From the IMG/VR virus record IMGVR_UViG_3300022213_000011, positions 1 through 45,986 of that record: 45,986 nt of DNA; one strand, given 5' to 3'. The first letter of the stretch is position 1. The number at the start of each line of letters is the position of its first letter. Source of the stretch: a virus. The notes beneath the pieces were generated by a model. The model saw only the letters and a program-made list of their open reading frames with translations. It was not told the origin of the DNA and did not search any database. Made by a program: the position numbers and the translations under genes. Of the stretch, positions 15,297-24,315 are shown one piece after another.

Positions 15297-17695
15297 CGGC
15301 GATCGAGAAGAGCTATCGGTTCCGCGTCGCGACCGCCGGCGCTTCCGTTGTCGAGGGCAACGTCGACTGGACGGAGACCGGCAACATCGCGACCGTCGGA
15401 GACATCGGTGGCCAAACCGTGCACCCGACGAAGGGCCAAACGACGGCGCGCCCGTGGTCCGTCGAGATCGTCGACCTCAACGAGGCCATAACGGCGCGGC
15501 TATCCAACGCGAACGGCCGCGCGCACCTCCTCCGCCGGCTCGCCGACATCGCGGAGTCGACCAACGGCGGAAGCACGTGGACCGTGCTCGCGACGGCGCG
15601 GATCGACCGCGTGGAAATGGTCGACGTCGCCGCGTTCCGTTTCACGATGCAGGACGAGAGGAGCGTCGAGCGTGTCACGACGATCTTCACCGGGTCGAAC
15701 ACGACCCGGGTTCTTCCTCGAGGCCTCGCGGCGTCATGGCTCGCCTATGCAGGCGCCAGGCACACGACGTACCAGGTCAACACGGTCGACACCGTCAACG
15801 ACGTCTCGCAGTACGTCTTTCTCGGCAACAACGACGAGGACGTCGACCCGCCGACGGTTTCCGAGCAGATAATGGACCTCCTCGAGGCCGACGTGGTGGA
15901 CGCGCCGGCCAACTACCAGGGCAACTTCCGAACGCTCCGGGTGAGCATCAACGGCGTGGATCGCGAAATCTTGTCGATCAACGGTTCGCCGCCCCAGGAC
16001 CCGCTCAAAAAGCTTCGGGAGGAGCCGCGGCGCTGGCTTCGGTTCTTCGACGTCGCCGACTACGAGGACACGCCGGGGTTCGCACGCCAGGTCTATTTTC
16101 ACATGGGCTCGCGCGACCCGTCGCCGGAGCTCCCGCTCCATATCGGCGGACTCTCCGGCGTGGATCCGTTCACGTTCGTGAAGGACCTATACGACGGCGG
16201 CTATCAGGGCACGAACCCCGCGACCGTGCGCTACGAGGCCGCGAGGTTCACCGCATACGATCCCGCAACGAACCCGCACGGACTCGTCGACAACCCGCGA
16301 TTCCCTCGGATGCACTGGCGGATCACCTCGCCGGCGAACATGGCCGAGTGGCTCGAGGACAACATCTACGGGCCGCTCGGCGTGGTGCCGTTCATCAACG
16401 CGGCGGGCGAGGTCTCGCCGCGGATCGCGCTCATGCCGGCGGTCGACCAAATCGCGGACCCCGACACGTTGCCCGAGCTCACGGCGGCGAACCTGGCGGC
16501 TCCGCATCCGGGGTGGGTGAACGACGGCCGCGAGCTGATCACCGTGGTCGAGGTCACGTTCGAGTACGCGACCGCGCCGAGCTTTATCCGCACGCGGGCC
16601 GCTGGCGGTCTCTTTGGATCCCTCTTCGGGACCGGGATCCTCCTCCCGACGGAGGGCGGGCAGGACGTCGGCGGCGACCTCCTCGTGACGAAGCAGCTCA
16701 AGCTCACGAAGGAACACGATCGCGCCGCGGACTTCCGCGCCGTGCACCCCGTCACCGTCCGCGGGATCCACCGGCCGCTGAACCAATGGGCCTTCCTCAA
16801 CAAGCTCGCGCTCGATCTCTTCGAGAGGTTCGGCGACGGGCCGATCTACACGGACGCGTCGCCGTTGTCCGGGGCGGCCTCCGCGCCGGCCGAGGGTGAT
16901 TGGGTCCGGATCAATCTCCCCGGCTCTTACCCGGCGCTTCAAAACCAATCGCGCACCGGCTCGAGGATCGCGCAAATCCTCTCGAAGGTGTACGGCGCCG
17001 ACGGCGTGCGCTTCGAGCTCCTCGAGGGCGGGCCCAATTCGCAACCGATGGGCACGCCGACGATCTCTCTCGCGGCGAACGCGGCCGACCCCGAGAACGC
17101 GATCGACGTCACCGTCTCCGGCCTCGAAGCAGGCGGGAGCTACGAGGCACACTTCGCGGTGGCGACGCTCGAGCCGGCGGAGGACTCGAGCGATTGGCAG
17201 TTCCGGCACGCGCGCGGGTCCGCGGTCTCGCCGGCGACGAGCGTCACGTTCACCGTGCGCGGGATCCCGGCCGGCTCGACGGTATGGGGGCGAGCTCGCG
17301 AGACGGCGGTCGGCCGTATCTCCTCCGATTGGTCGACGGCCGACAGTCAGGCGACGACCGGCCTCTCCGCGCCGACGGGGCTCGCGAGCTCGGGCGTAGT
17401 CGGCGACGAGGCGACGATCTCCTGGACCGTCGGCGAGGCCGCGTTCGATCTCATGGTCGACCTCATCCTACAGTCAGGCGGGGCGCAAGTCGTCGCACCG
17501 TTCCGCCTCCCCGCCGGTTCGGCGCGTTGGCGGTTCACGGGGCTCGCGCTATCGACCGGATACACGGCGCGCGTGTGGCACGTCGACGACTACGGCGGCG
17601 CCTCGAGTAAGACGACGGTCAACTTCTCGACGACGGGCACGGCCGCAACGCTCAGCAAGCCGCGATCGATTCGCGTGCTCGTGGGGGTAACGTGA
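15293..17695 (+). CDS. Tail hub/central fibre protein with FN3 domains
   Basis: The 800-residue protein (ATG 15293, ATGA overlap) follows the Dit-like gene. Its first 580 residues look like a baseplate hub: early beta barrels (EKSYRFRVATAGASVVEG), a central region with RRWLRFFDVADYED and PRMHWRITSPANMAEWLEDN, and DWVRINLPGSYP near 540. From about 585 to 785 two fibronectin type III-like repeats are visible (ISLAANAADPENAIDVTVSG; GLASSGVVGDEATISWTVGE). This is the usual place for a gpJ- or Tal-like protein. Confidence 0.72.
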   Translation: MTAIEKSYRFRVATAGASVVEGNVDWTETGNIATVGDIGGQTVHPTKGQTTARPWSVEIVDLNEAITARLSNANGRAHLLRRLADIAESTNGGSTWTVLATARIDRVEMVDVAAFRFTMQDERSVERVTTIFTGSNTTRVLPRGLAASWLAYAGARHTTYQVNTVDTVNDVSQYVFLGNNDEDVDPPTVSEQIMDLLEADVVDAPANYQGNFRTLRVSINGVDREILSINGSPPQDPLKKLREEPRRWLRFFDVADYEDTPGFARQVYFHMGSRDPSPELPLHIGGLSGVDPFTFVKDLYDGGYQGTNPATVRYEAARFTAYDPATNPHGLVDNPRFPRMHWRITSPANMAEWLEDNIYGPLGVVPFINAAGEVSPRIALMPAVDQIADPDTLPELTAANLAAPHPGWVNDGRELITVVEVTFEYATAPSFIRTRAAGGLFGSLFGTGILLPTEGGQDVGGDLLVTKQLKLTKEHDRAADFRAVHPVTVRGIHRPLNQWAFLNKLALDLFERFGDGPIYTDASPLSGAASAPAEGDWVRINLPGSYPALQNQSRTGSRIAQILSKVYGADGVRFELLEGGPNSQPMGTPTISLAANAADPENAIDVTVSGLEAGGSYEAHFAVATLEPAEDSSDWQFRHARGSAVSPATSVTFTVRGIPAGSTVWGRARETAVGRISSDWSTADSQATTGLSAPTGLASSGVVGDEATISWTVGEAAFDLMVDLILQSGGAQVVAPFRLPAGSARWRFTGLALSTGYTARVWHVDDYGGASSKTTVNFSTTGTAATLSKPRSIRVLVGVT

Positions 17696-18774
17696 GCATC
17701 CCTGTTGTTGACGAGCTCCGGCCGCTCCCGCTCGGGATTATCCTCGCGTTGTACCCGTACGACGCGCGCACCGCTCAGGAGATCCAACGCGCGCCGGATA
17801 GTGGCGGGTCTCCCGGGACGTTCGTGACCATCGGGTACGCGGAGCCGGGAGCTCGCACCTATTGGGACATCATCGGCGGGGCCGGGCCATATTGGTACCG
17901 CGCGCGCCACGTTCGCCCGGGCGCGACCTCGAGCGCTTGGACGCACGCGGTCTCCGGGACGCCGCGGATCATCGGCGAGATCCCGAACGTCCCGAAGCTC
18001 AGAGCGCCGGCGATCGAGGTGGCGTGGACTCGAGCGAGCTCTACGACCGCCGCGCTCGACCTCACGATCACCGACCCGGACCGGCTCGTGACGGCGGTGC
18101 GGTTCAACAAGCGCGAGGGCTCGGAGACCGCCGACGCGTTCACCGGGTGGGTGACGACGTGGGACCGCTCGACGGGCACTATCGGCACCGACGGCACGCT
18201 CGTCCGCGGCGAGGACGTCCTGGTTGAGGCGGGGCAGGAGTCGATGATCCGGTGGGAGGTCGACTACGTCGACGAGGACGGCACGGCGCATACGATCGCG
18301 GGAGCTCAGACGAGCCAGAACGCGGACGAAAACTCGGTCACGGTCTACTGGCAGGCGGTCGCGGCGGACCCGATCAATGACACCGTGCCGTATGACAAGT
18401 CAAACGGCGACCTCCGCAATCGAACGGCCGGGTTGAATTACTACAACCTGGCCGCACGGCTCCCCGTCGGCGTCATCGTCACCGAGGTCGCGGCTAACCT
18501 GTACCGCCAAGACACTAACGGCACGGCGGTATTCACGTTCGTCGAGACGTGGGAGGCGGGGGACACGGTAAACACTGTCGTCTACGGGCCGGGCACGCAC
18601 GCCACGACCGCGTGGGACATCGTTACTGTCGGGAGCCTGTCCATCACGATCGCCGCCACGCGCGCCTACTCGTTCTCGATCACGCTGGACAACCTCGCGG
18701 GAGCCGCGGCGGACGAGCGGCTTCTATGGGTGCGCGCGACCTACACGCGCAAGAGCCAAGCGCAAGTCATATGA
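17692..18774 (+). CDS. Tail appendage protein with FN3-like domain
   Basis: A 360-residue beta-rich protein starting at GTG 17692 with four-base overlaps on both sides. The N-terminal half has an FN3-like pattern (YDARTAQEIQRAPDSGG, YWYRARHVRPGATSSAW), and the C-terminal half (VIVTEVAANLYRQDT onwards) looks like an independent beta domain. It probably extends the hub. No enzyme motif is seen. Confidence 0.6.
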   Translation: MSIPVVDELRPLPLGIILALYPYDARTAQEIQRAPDSGGSPGTFVTIGYAEPGARTYWDIIGGAGPYWYRARHVRPGATSSAWTHAVSGTPRIIGEIPNVPKLRAPAIEVAWTRASSTTAALDLTITDPDRLVTAVRFNKREGSETADAFTGWVTTWDRSTGTIGTDGTLVRGEDVLVEAGQESMIRWEVDYVDEDGTAHTIAGAQTSQNADENSVTVYWQAVAADPINDTVPYDKSNGDLRNRTAGLNYYNLAARLPVGVIVTEVAANLYRQDTNGTAVFTFVETWEAGDTVNTVVYGPGTHATTAWDIVTVGSLSITIAATRAYSFSITLDNLAGAAADERLLWVRATYTRKSQAQVI

Positions 18775-19169
18775 CGCCCCGCGCGATTCGGGATGGGTTC
18801 CTCGAGGCGGTCGACCGGCGACCCCTGGACACGTACCTCGCCGTCCAATCGTGGTGGTGGGGGCTATGGGCTCTCTCGCCGTGGGACGCGTTCGGCGTAA
18901 TCCCGGGCGCGTATACGGTCCTCGCGCTTCTCCCCGAGTGGGCGTGGGGTGCCGTGTTCACCGCGCACGGAGTCGGACATCTCGCCGCGGTTGTCCGCGG
19001 CGATGACGCGAGCTGCCGGCGCGCGGCGCTTTCGCTCCAGTACCTTTGGGCGATCGTGTTCTTCAACTACCTCGTGACGATCCCCCTCAGTCTAGCGACG
19101 CCAACGTACGGGATGTTGTTCGTTGGGAGCCTGTGGGTCCACGGACGCCATTGCCGGAGGGTCGTCTAA
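18771..19169 (+). CDS. Membrane protein, holin candidate
   Basis: The 132-residue protein has three or four hydrophobic stretches (YLAVQSWWWGLWALSPWDAF; PGAYTVLALLPEWAWGAVF; ALSLQYLWAIVFFNYLVTIP; YGMLFVGSLWV) with charged connectors. It opens the lysis block (ATGA overlap with the tail gene). It could be a holin or another membrane protein of the cassette. Confidence 0.6.
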   Translation: MTPRAIRDGFLEAVDRRPLDTYLAVQSWWWGLWALSPWDAFGVIPGAYTVLALLPEWAWGAVFTAHGVGHLAAVVRGDDASCRRAALSLQYLWAIVFFNYLVTIPLSLATPTYGMLFVGSLWVHGRHCRRVV

Positions 19170-19585
19170 TGGAAGAGCGCTGGGCGTGGATTGATAGGCT
19201 CATGCCGGTAATCCTTGCCGTGGTTCCAATCGCCGCGGTGGAGTGGATCCGGCGCAAGCGCGCCGCGCGCCTCGAGGCCTCCACGTCGAGAGAAACAACG
19301 GTACAACTCAACCTCGAGGAGACGAAGCTCATCCACGAGGAGCGGCGCGCCGACTTGGACCGTCTCCGCGAGGAGATCGAAAGGGTTGAGGAACGGGCGA
19401 ACACTAGGTATGCTGCGCTCGAGGAGGCGGAGCGCGAGTGCCAGGACGACCGCCACCGGCTCCGCGTCGATTTGGCCGCAACGAACGAGCGGCTCTTCAT
19501 CCTCGAGGAGCGGGTCCGCCAGGGACGCCCCGACCTCCTCGAGGGCGATCGGGAGGGACCACGCCACGCAGGAGGAGCCGCATGA
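19169..19585 (+). CDS. Membrane-anchored coiled-coil protein
   Basis: A 138-residue protein with one N-terminal transmembrane helix (LMPVILAVVPIAAVEWI), then a long charged coiled coil (KLIHEERRADLDRLREEIER, ERANTRYAALEEAERE) and a short basic end. ATG 19169 shares one base with the previous stop. The topology is that of an inner-membrane spanin or an antiholin-like lysis regulator. Confidence 0.58.
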   Translation: MEERWAWIDRLMPVILAVVPIAAVEWIRRKRAARLEASTSRETTVQLNLEETKLIHEERRADLDRLREEIERVEERANTRYAALEEAERECQDDRHRLRVDLAATNERLFILEERVRQGRPDLLEGDREGPRHAGGAA

Positions 19586-19875
19586 CAGACGAGTTCGAGG
19601 TGACGGAACGGCGCGCGGAGCCGGGAGCGCCGACGCGCTCGAGGGCCGATGAGCGCCGGAACACGAAGGCCGGGATGGCGATCGCGGCCGTTGGTGCCGC
19701 GGTGGTTCTCATCCCGCTCGTCGGCGCCGGCGAGCTCACGACCCTCCCGGCCGTCGTGGGCATCGTGTTCGTCGGGGCCGGTTGCCTGTATAGCGAGCCG
19801 GCGACGTTCACGCCGATCGCGAACCGCATCGTCGAGCGGATCCCGCTCCCCGCGTTCCTCCGGAGAGAGCCGTGA
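19582..19875 (+). CDS. Two-helix membrane protein, holin candidate
   Basis: This 97-residue protein has a charged N-terminal 30 residues, then two hydrophobic helices (KAGMAIAAVGAAVVLIPLVG and LPAVVGIVFVGAGCL) and a basic tail. It sits directly before the endolysin gene with an ATGA overlap, the classic holin position. Confidence 0.6.
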   Translation: MTDEFEVTERRAEPGAPTRSRADERRNTKAGMAIAAVGAAVVLIPLVGAGELTTLPAVVGIVFVGAGCLYSEPATFTPIANRIVERIPLPAFLRREP

Positions 19876-20381
19876 CGCTCGCCGCGGTCGCGCTCGGGTT
19901 CCTCGCCGCCGAGATCGACCATGGCGTGCGGGAGGAGGGCGGCAACAACCGCGGCCCGCGGATCCGGAAGTACGCGGCGAACATCGACCCGCCGATGCCT
20001 GAGGGCCTCGCGTGGTGCGCGATGGCGGTGCAGTACGCGGCCGACGAGGCCGCCGCGGTGCTCGAGGTGGCGAACCCGCTCGACGCCGTGAGGCAGGAGG
20101 CGCTCGTACAGAGCTACTTCGACCTCCTCCACGGCGACCAGGTCGCGCCGGCGGACGCTTGGCCCGGCGACCTCGTGCTCTACAAGTTCAATGGGTCGGC
20201 GACGTGGAACCACATCGGCCTCGTCGCGCGCGTGCCCGGCCGCGGCGACACGTTCACGGCGCTCGAGGGCAACACGTCCGACGAGAACGAACGCGAAGGC
20301 GACGCAGTCGCACGCAAGCGCCGCGAGCTCGGCAAGTATCCGGTGTGTTTCATCGCGTGGCCGTCGAGGGTGACGGAGTGA
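19872..20381 (+). CDS. Endolysin, CHAP/NlpC-P60-type cysteine peptidase or amidase
   Basis: The 169-residue enzyme has catalytic-looking Cys49 in GLAWCAMAVQYAADE, His114 in WNHIGLVAR and the following EGNT (about 132-135), the Cys-His-polar triad of CHAP-fold peptidoglycan hydrolases. PGDLVLYKF before the His is typical of the fold. No signal peptide or wall-binding domain is present, so release would need a holin. The start is GTG 19872, overlapping the putative holin stop. Confidence 0.82.
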   Translation: MTLAAVALGFLAAEIDHGVREEGGNNRGPRIRKYAANIDPPMPEGLAWCAMAVQYAADEAAAVLEVANPLDAVRQEALVQSYFDLLHGDQVAPADAWPGDLVLYKFNGSATWNHIGLVARVPGRGDTFTALEGNTSDENEREGDAVARKRRELGKYPVCFIAWPSRVTE

Positions 20382-21079
20382 GGACCGCGGCGCGCTCGAT
20401 GGTTCCGTGGTTCCTCGCAGGCGTTCTGGCGGTGGCGCTCTTGGCGTCTCTGTTCGTGAACGGCCGGCGGATTGAAGGGCGGGACGCGCGCCTCGAGCAG
20501 CTCCGGACCGAGGCGCTCGAGCTACGGCTCGACTCCGCGGGATGGGAGACCCGGCTCGTCGGAGCTACCGCGGACCTTGAAAGGCGATTGCAGGAGGCCG
20601 GCGACTCTGTTGGGCTTTTCGCCGCGGCGAACGCCGAGCTCGCGCGGCAAGTCGAGGAGCTCGGCGGCGAGCTCCGGACCCTGGCCATCATGTACGCCGA
20701 GCTCGCCGGCTCGATCGAGGCGCACGACGCGACGGTCCACACGAGCACGCCCGGAGCTCCGCCCGACAGTATTTCGGCCGTAATCAACGACGGGCTCCTC
20801 TCCGGCCGGCTCGTCTATCGCCCGCCGGCGACGCTCGCGATCGACCCCTACCGCGTGGAGCTCGCGCTGGCACTCGGGTGGATCGAGGCGCCGGACGGGC
20901 GCGCCCTCCTGACAGCTCGAGCCGCGCACCCGAACGTGCGCCTCTCGTTCGGCGACGTGTACTATCAACCGCCGAACCCGGTCACGTTCTGTGGGTTCGG
21001 CGCTCAGCTCAAGGCTGGGGCGATGGGCGGCGCCGCCACCGAGCTCTTGCGGTTCCTCCTCGAGGCGGTGGCACGATAG
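20378..21079 (+). CDS. Spanin-like membrane protein with coiled coil
   Basis: The 233-residue protein starts at GTG 20378 (four-base overlap with endolysin). One transmembrane helix (VPWFLAGVLAVALLASLFV, about 9-27) is followed by a coiled coil (residues 30-110, RLEQLRTEALELRLD and ELARQVEELGGELRTL), then a soluble domain of about 120 residues. Position after endolysin and topology match an inner-membrane spanin, though it is longer than Rz (about 150). I found no lipoprotein gene nested in it. Confidence 0.62.
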   Translation: MRTAARSMVPWFLAGVLAVALLASLFVNGRRIEGRDARLEQLRTEALELRLDSAGWETRLVGATADLERRLQEAGDSVGLFAAANAELARQVEELGGELRTLAIMYAELAGSIEAHDATVHTSTPGAPPDSISAVINDGLLSGRLVYRPPATLAIDPYRVELALALGWIEAPDGRALLTARAAHPNVRLSFGDVYYQPPNPVTFCGFGAQLKAGAMGGAATELLRFLLEAVAR

Positions 21080-21131
21080 GGCTCGCCCGGGAGCCATTAG
21101 CGGAGGTAGCTTCAAGCCGTCAACCTGAAGC
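21080..21131 (+). other. Two hairpins closing the lysis operon
   Basis: GGCTC (21080-21084) pairs with GAGCC (21091-21095), and GCTTCA (21109-21114) pairs with TGAAGC (21126-21131). They lie in the 74-base gap between the lysis genes and the next gene. No T run follows, so termination is uncertain; this is where codon style also begins to change. Confidence 0.4.
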
Positions 21132-21153
21132 CCAAAACGGGGGGGGCGACCGG

Positions 21154-21369
21154 ATGAAGGTCCAGCTCATCATCCAGCACGACACCGAGACCGGCAAAAC
21201 CGAAATGGCGCTTCCGCCGGATATCGGCCCGAAGCTCTCGACGCTGATGCTCGCGCGGGCGCTGACGAGCGTCTCGAACATGATGCACGAGACCGGCGAG
21301 GTTCCGCGGATCGTCGTTCCGGACGTGCGAGTGTCGCCGGGCTCTCTCGCCGCCATCGGGCGCGGGTAA
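21154..21369 (+). CDS. Small hypothetical protein
   Basis: A 71-residue protein (MKVQLIIQHDTETGKTEMAL, LARALTSVSNMMHE, then RIVVPDVRVSPGS) starting after an eight-G run that may act as ribosome site. A short beta hairpin and one helix are suggested. No family recognised; it starts the fibre block. Confidence 0.6.
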   Translation: MKVQLIIQHDTETGKTEMALPPDIGPKLSTLMLARALTSVSNMMHETGEVPRIVVPDVRVSPGSLAAIGRG

Positions 21370-21373
21370 GGCA

Positions 21374-22249
21374 TTGGCTAGGACCGTTCTTCTCGATGCG
21401 CGTCCGCCTCAAGGCGGCGGCGGCGGCGGCGGCGACCTACCCGCAGACCTTATCTTCACGTCGTCGTTCACCAACGGTCAGGGCAACGGCGACGCATACG
21501 CGCTCGACGGCGGGCGCTGGCAAGCGGGTTATGGCAGCGACACCTACGCCGACGTGATCGCATCGACCGGGCTCGACTTCCCGTCTCCGAATTGCCTCCG
21601 TTGGGGTGCCGCGAACGTCGGCGGTGCGCAGAATCAAACGCACGTCGATTGGGCTTTCCCGGTTCCGGCAATCGGGGAGAGCGTCAGCCTCCGGCGTTAC
21701 TGGCGGATCTTCGACCGTCAGTACCTCGGAACAGGTGGAGAGCACCCGTCCTACTTCGGCACTCACTCACCGCCGTTCACCTATCCGTCCGTCTGGACAA
21801 TTGACATTCAGCACGGCGGTGGAAGTACGTTCACGCTATTCCTTGCATCGACCGGCAACCACAACGGAGGAGGTGGCACGACAGACCGGACGAGTACCGT
21901 CAGTTTGAACCTGGACCAGACCTATCGCTTTGAAATGCGGATTACCCGCACGGGAACGTTGACGTTCACGGCGCTCGCTCGGATCTACGACACCGCTGGC
22001 AACCTCGTGTACGACGAAACGGATTTCGTCTGCGGGAGCCTGACGTTGGCCACAGCAGAATGGACCGTGCCGTCATCGGGTGAGTTCAACGATCTCGTGA
22101 GTTGGATAAACGGGTGGGAGGGTGTCGAGGGTCGTTCCGGTCCGTTTGAGCCATACAGTTACGAAAGCTGCTACGCTGTGTGCGCTGGTGTAGACGCGAC
22201 ATTTCCGATTGGACCGTTCAACGAAGCAGAAGCCGACTGGACTCCATAG
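21374..22249 (+). CDS. Tail fibre/appendage protein with jelly-roll domain
   Basis: A 291-residue product from TTG 21374. After a Gly-rich flexible stretch (PPQGGGGGGGDLPADL) comes a beta-sandwich domain with the phrase TYRFEMRITRTGTLTFTALA and IYDTAGNLVYDET. The same wording recurs in the next gene (TRTGASAFTVGFEVRNMDGS, LVYDES), so the two are paralogues. Codon choice in this gene is less GC-skewed than in the head genes, consistent with exchange of receptor-binding modules. Probably binds a host surface glycan; inference. Confidence 0.6.
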   Translation: MARTVLLDARPPQGGGGGGGDLPADLIFTSSFTNGQGNGDAYALDGGRWQAGYGSDTYADVIASTGLDFPSPNCLRWGAANVGGAQNQTHVDWAFPVPAIGESVSLRRYWRIFDRQYLGTGGEHPSYFGTHSPPFTYPSVWTIDIQHGGGSTFTLFLASTGNHNGGGGTTDRTSTVSLNLDQTYRFEMRITRTGTLTFTALARIYDTAGNLVYDETDFVCGSLTLATAEWTVPSSGEFNDLVSWINGWEGVEGRSGPFEPYSYESCYAVCAGVDATFPIGPFNEAEADWTP

Positions 22250-22262
22250 GAGAAATCGAACC

Positions 22263-23273
22263 ATGAAAGGATGCGTGCTACTGGCCATCATGACGACGGC
22301 AGCGCCGTTGTCCGCGCAGTCGCGTCTTGACTCGCTCGTCGCCGCCGCGGACACGCTCGGCACCGAGGTCGTCCGCTCGCGCGCGTTCATCCGCGCAGCG
22401 GACACGCAGCTCAGCAAGGTCGTCCGGCTACAGAACCGAATCGACTCGCTCGTCGCGCGCATGAACAACCTTCCGGTTCCGCCACCGACCGATACCGTGG
22501 CGCCTCCGCCTCCGGTGGAGCCTCCTCCGCCTCCGCCCCCCACGGGCGGCAACGTGGTCCTCGCGGCCGATTGGGATACGGGCGAGCTGACGGACGGAGG
22601 GCGGTTCGTCGATTGGGCGGCCAACGGCGGGTCCTTCGAGGTGCGGAACACGGCCACGGACGGCAAGTCGTTTTCCACGCCGCGCTATCTCAGGGTGAAC
22701 GCGAGCGGTGGCGGGTGGGTTGACATGATCTCGGGAACGTGGCCCGCTCCGCAGGTCGGGCAGACCGTGACGGCAAGCTGGGAGATCATGTGGCGCACCT
22801 CGGTCTCGGGGCAGACCACGCACGGCTTCTACTTCGACGACAACTTCGGCGGGACGAATTGGGGGCCGCAGACGCTCGGGCTCGAGATCAATGACTCGGG
22901 CGACCGCTGGGAAATTGGAGTGTGGACGGGCATCGGCACCACGCCAGACAGCGGCCCGCACAAGCACCCGACGCGCTACAACCTGCTCAAGTCGCAGGCG
23001 TACCGCGTGGCGCTATCCTACACGCGCACGGGCGCGAGCGCGTTCACGGTCGGTTTCGAGGTCCGCAACATGGACGGCTCGCTCGTCTATGACGAGAGCG
23101 TCATGGACGACGACTGGTTCCCTGGCTCGCAAATCCTCGGGACGCGCACGTTCACAAAGACAGACGCTGGCGCTCAGGGTATGCGCGGTTTCCGCCTGGG
23201 CAACAACGGGCTCGACGTGCCATTCACGGGGGTCATCGTGGAAGTGGCCAATCTCCGCGTGACGGTGGAGTAG
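22263..23273 (+). CDS. Secreted protein with fibre-type jelly-roll domain
   Basis: The 336-residue protein begins with a clear signal peptide (KGCVLLAIMTTAAPLSAQ, cleavage expected after SAQ). A short helical segment (LDSLVAAADTLGTEVVRS...RIDSLVARMNN) and a Pro-rich linker (PPPPVEPPPPPPP, about residues 75-93) lead to a C-terminal beta-sandwich domain paralogous to that of the preceding fibre gene. Export of a fibre-like domain is unexpected for a virion protein. It may mask the receptor or be a captured host gene. Alternatively the hydrophobic N-terminus is structural and not processed. Confidence 0.62.
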   Translation: MKGCVLLAIMTTAAPLSAQSRLDSLVAAADTLGTEVVRSRAFIRAADTQLSKVVRLQNRIDSLVARMNNLPVPPPTDTVAPPPPVEPPPPPPPTGGNVVLAADWDTGELTDGGRFVDWAANGGSFEVRNTATDGKSFSTPRYLRVNASGGGWVDMISGTWPAPQVGQTVTASWEIMWRTSVSGQTTHGFYFDDNFGGTNWGPQTLGLEINDSGDRWEIGVWTGIGTTPDSGPHKHPTRYNLLKSQAYRVALSYTRTGASAFTVGFEVRNMDGSLVYDESVMDDDWFPGSQILGTRTFTKTDAGAQGMRGFRLGNNGLDVPFTGVIVEVANLRVTVE

Positions 23274-23280
23274 ACAAATC

Positions 23281-24315
23281 GTGGCCGTCCTCCGTAAGAC
23301 CGAGGTTCGCACGCAACGCGGCACCACGGCGCTCGACATCGAGTACGACGAGGCGACGCTCGACGTGCTCGACGTGCGCGTGGTCTCAGATGATCCCGAG
23401 TGCGAGTACGTTACGCGCTTCCGTGGCGTGCGCGACGCGCCGAGGAAAGACGCCGGGCGGTCGCTCAACGCGGTGGGCCTCAAGATGCGGCGCGTCTGGA
23501 ACGAACGCGCGGGGCGAGAAGGCATTGCACCCGACTTCGACGTCTCGCTCGCCACACGACACGGGAAGGTGCGGACGCGGCCGCCGCGAGCGGACGGCGA
23601 GTCGAACACGGTCAACAACCCGCAGTCCAATTCCGTCGAGAACGCATCGACTGTGAGCGTGGCGAGCTACGCCGTGGGCTCAGAAGCGAACCGTGTTTTG
23701 GTGGCGATCGCGACCGGCAACAACGGGACGACGTTCACGTTCAGCTCGTGCGTGTTCAATACGACCGAGACGTTGACTGAGGTCGTCACGAGGGTTGATG
23801 ACGCGGGCGGCACCGCATACTACCGGTGCAGCCTATACCACCGTGTCGCCCCAAGCAACGCGACGGCGAATGTGGCACTGACCGCGAGCGCGACACTGTG
23901 GGGCGTCGGCTTGCAGGTCTGTTATCTATCAGGTGTCGAGCAGGACACTGCGGAGGCGTCTGCCACGGCGGAAGATTTCGACACTCCACACGAAGTGACG
24001 ATCGGGGCGGGGATCACGGTCGGCGCGGATGTGGTCTACGGAGGGATCTTTTCTTCGGGCTCGTTCAACATCACTGCGCTTACCGCGTCGGGATGCACGG
24101 CGAGAACCTCCCGCGAGCAGGACAGCGTGGAGAACGCGTTCGTCGGCATGGCGTCCGAGACCGCGGCCGGCTCCTCCGAGACGGGTGGCTGGACGCACGA
24201 CGGGACCGGCGGCACCCTCGCCGGGACGATGGTAGCCGGAAGCTGGGCGCCGCAGGGTGGCGGTGGGCCACCCCCGCAGGGCGTGGCGTTTGTACCCTAT
24301 CGGATACGCCACTGA
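23281..24315 (+). CDS. Putative structural/appendage protein
   Basis: A 344-residue product from GTG 23281. The first 100 residues form a charged small domain (VLRKTEVRTQRGTTALDIEYD...). The rest is Thr/Ser/Ala-rich beta structure (NSVENASTVSVASYAVGSEANR, TLWGVGLQVCYLSGVEQDT) ending in a Gly/Pro run and VPYRIRH. Such composition is typical of fibre shafts or decoration proteins; no specific family is recognised. Confidence 0.5.
   Translation: MAVLRKTEVRTQRGTTALDIEYDEATLDVLDVRVVSDDPECEYVTRFRGVRDAPRKDAGRSLNAVGLKMRRVWNERAGREGIAPDFDVSLATRHGKVRTRPPRADGESNTVNNPQSNSVENASTVSVASYAVGSEANRVLVAIATGNNGTTFTFSSCVFNTTETLTEVVTRVDDAGGTAYYRCSLYHRVAPSNATANVALTASATLWGVGLQVCYLSGVEQDTAEASATAEDFDTPHEVTIGAGITVGADVVYGGIFSSGSFNITALTASGCTARTSREQDSVENAFVGMASETAAGSSETGGWTHDGTGGTLAGTMVAGSWAPQGGGGPPPQGVAFVPYRIRH

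Noticed and set aside
15235-16899. 554-residue + strand frame overlapping the hub gene
   Set aside because: Arg/Gly-rich shadow of the hub gene in another frame.
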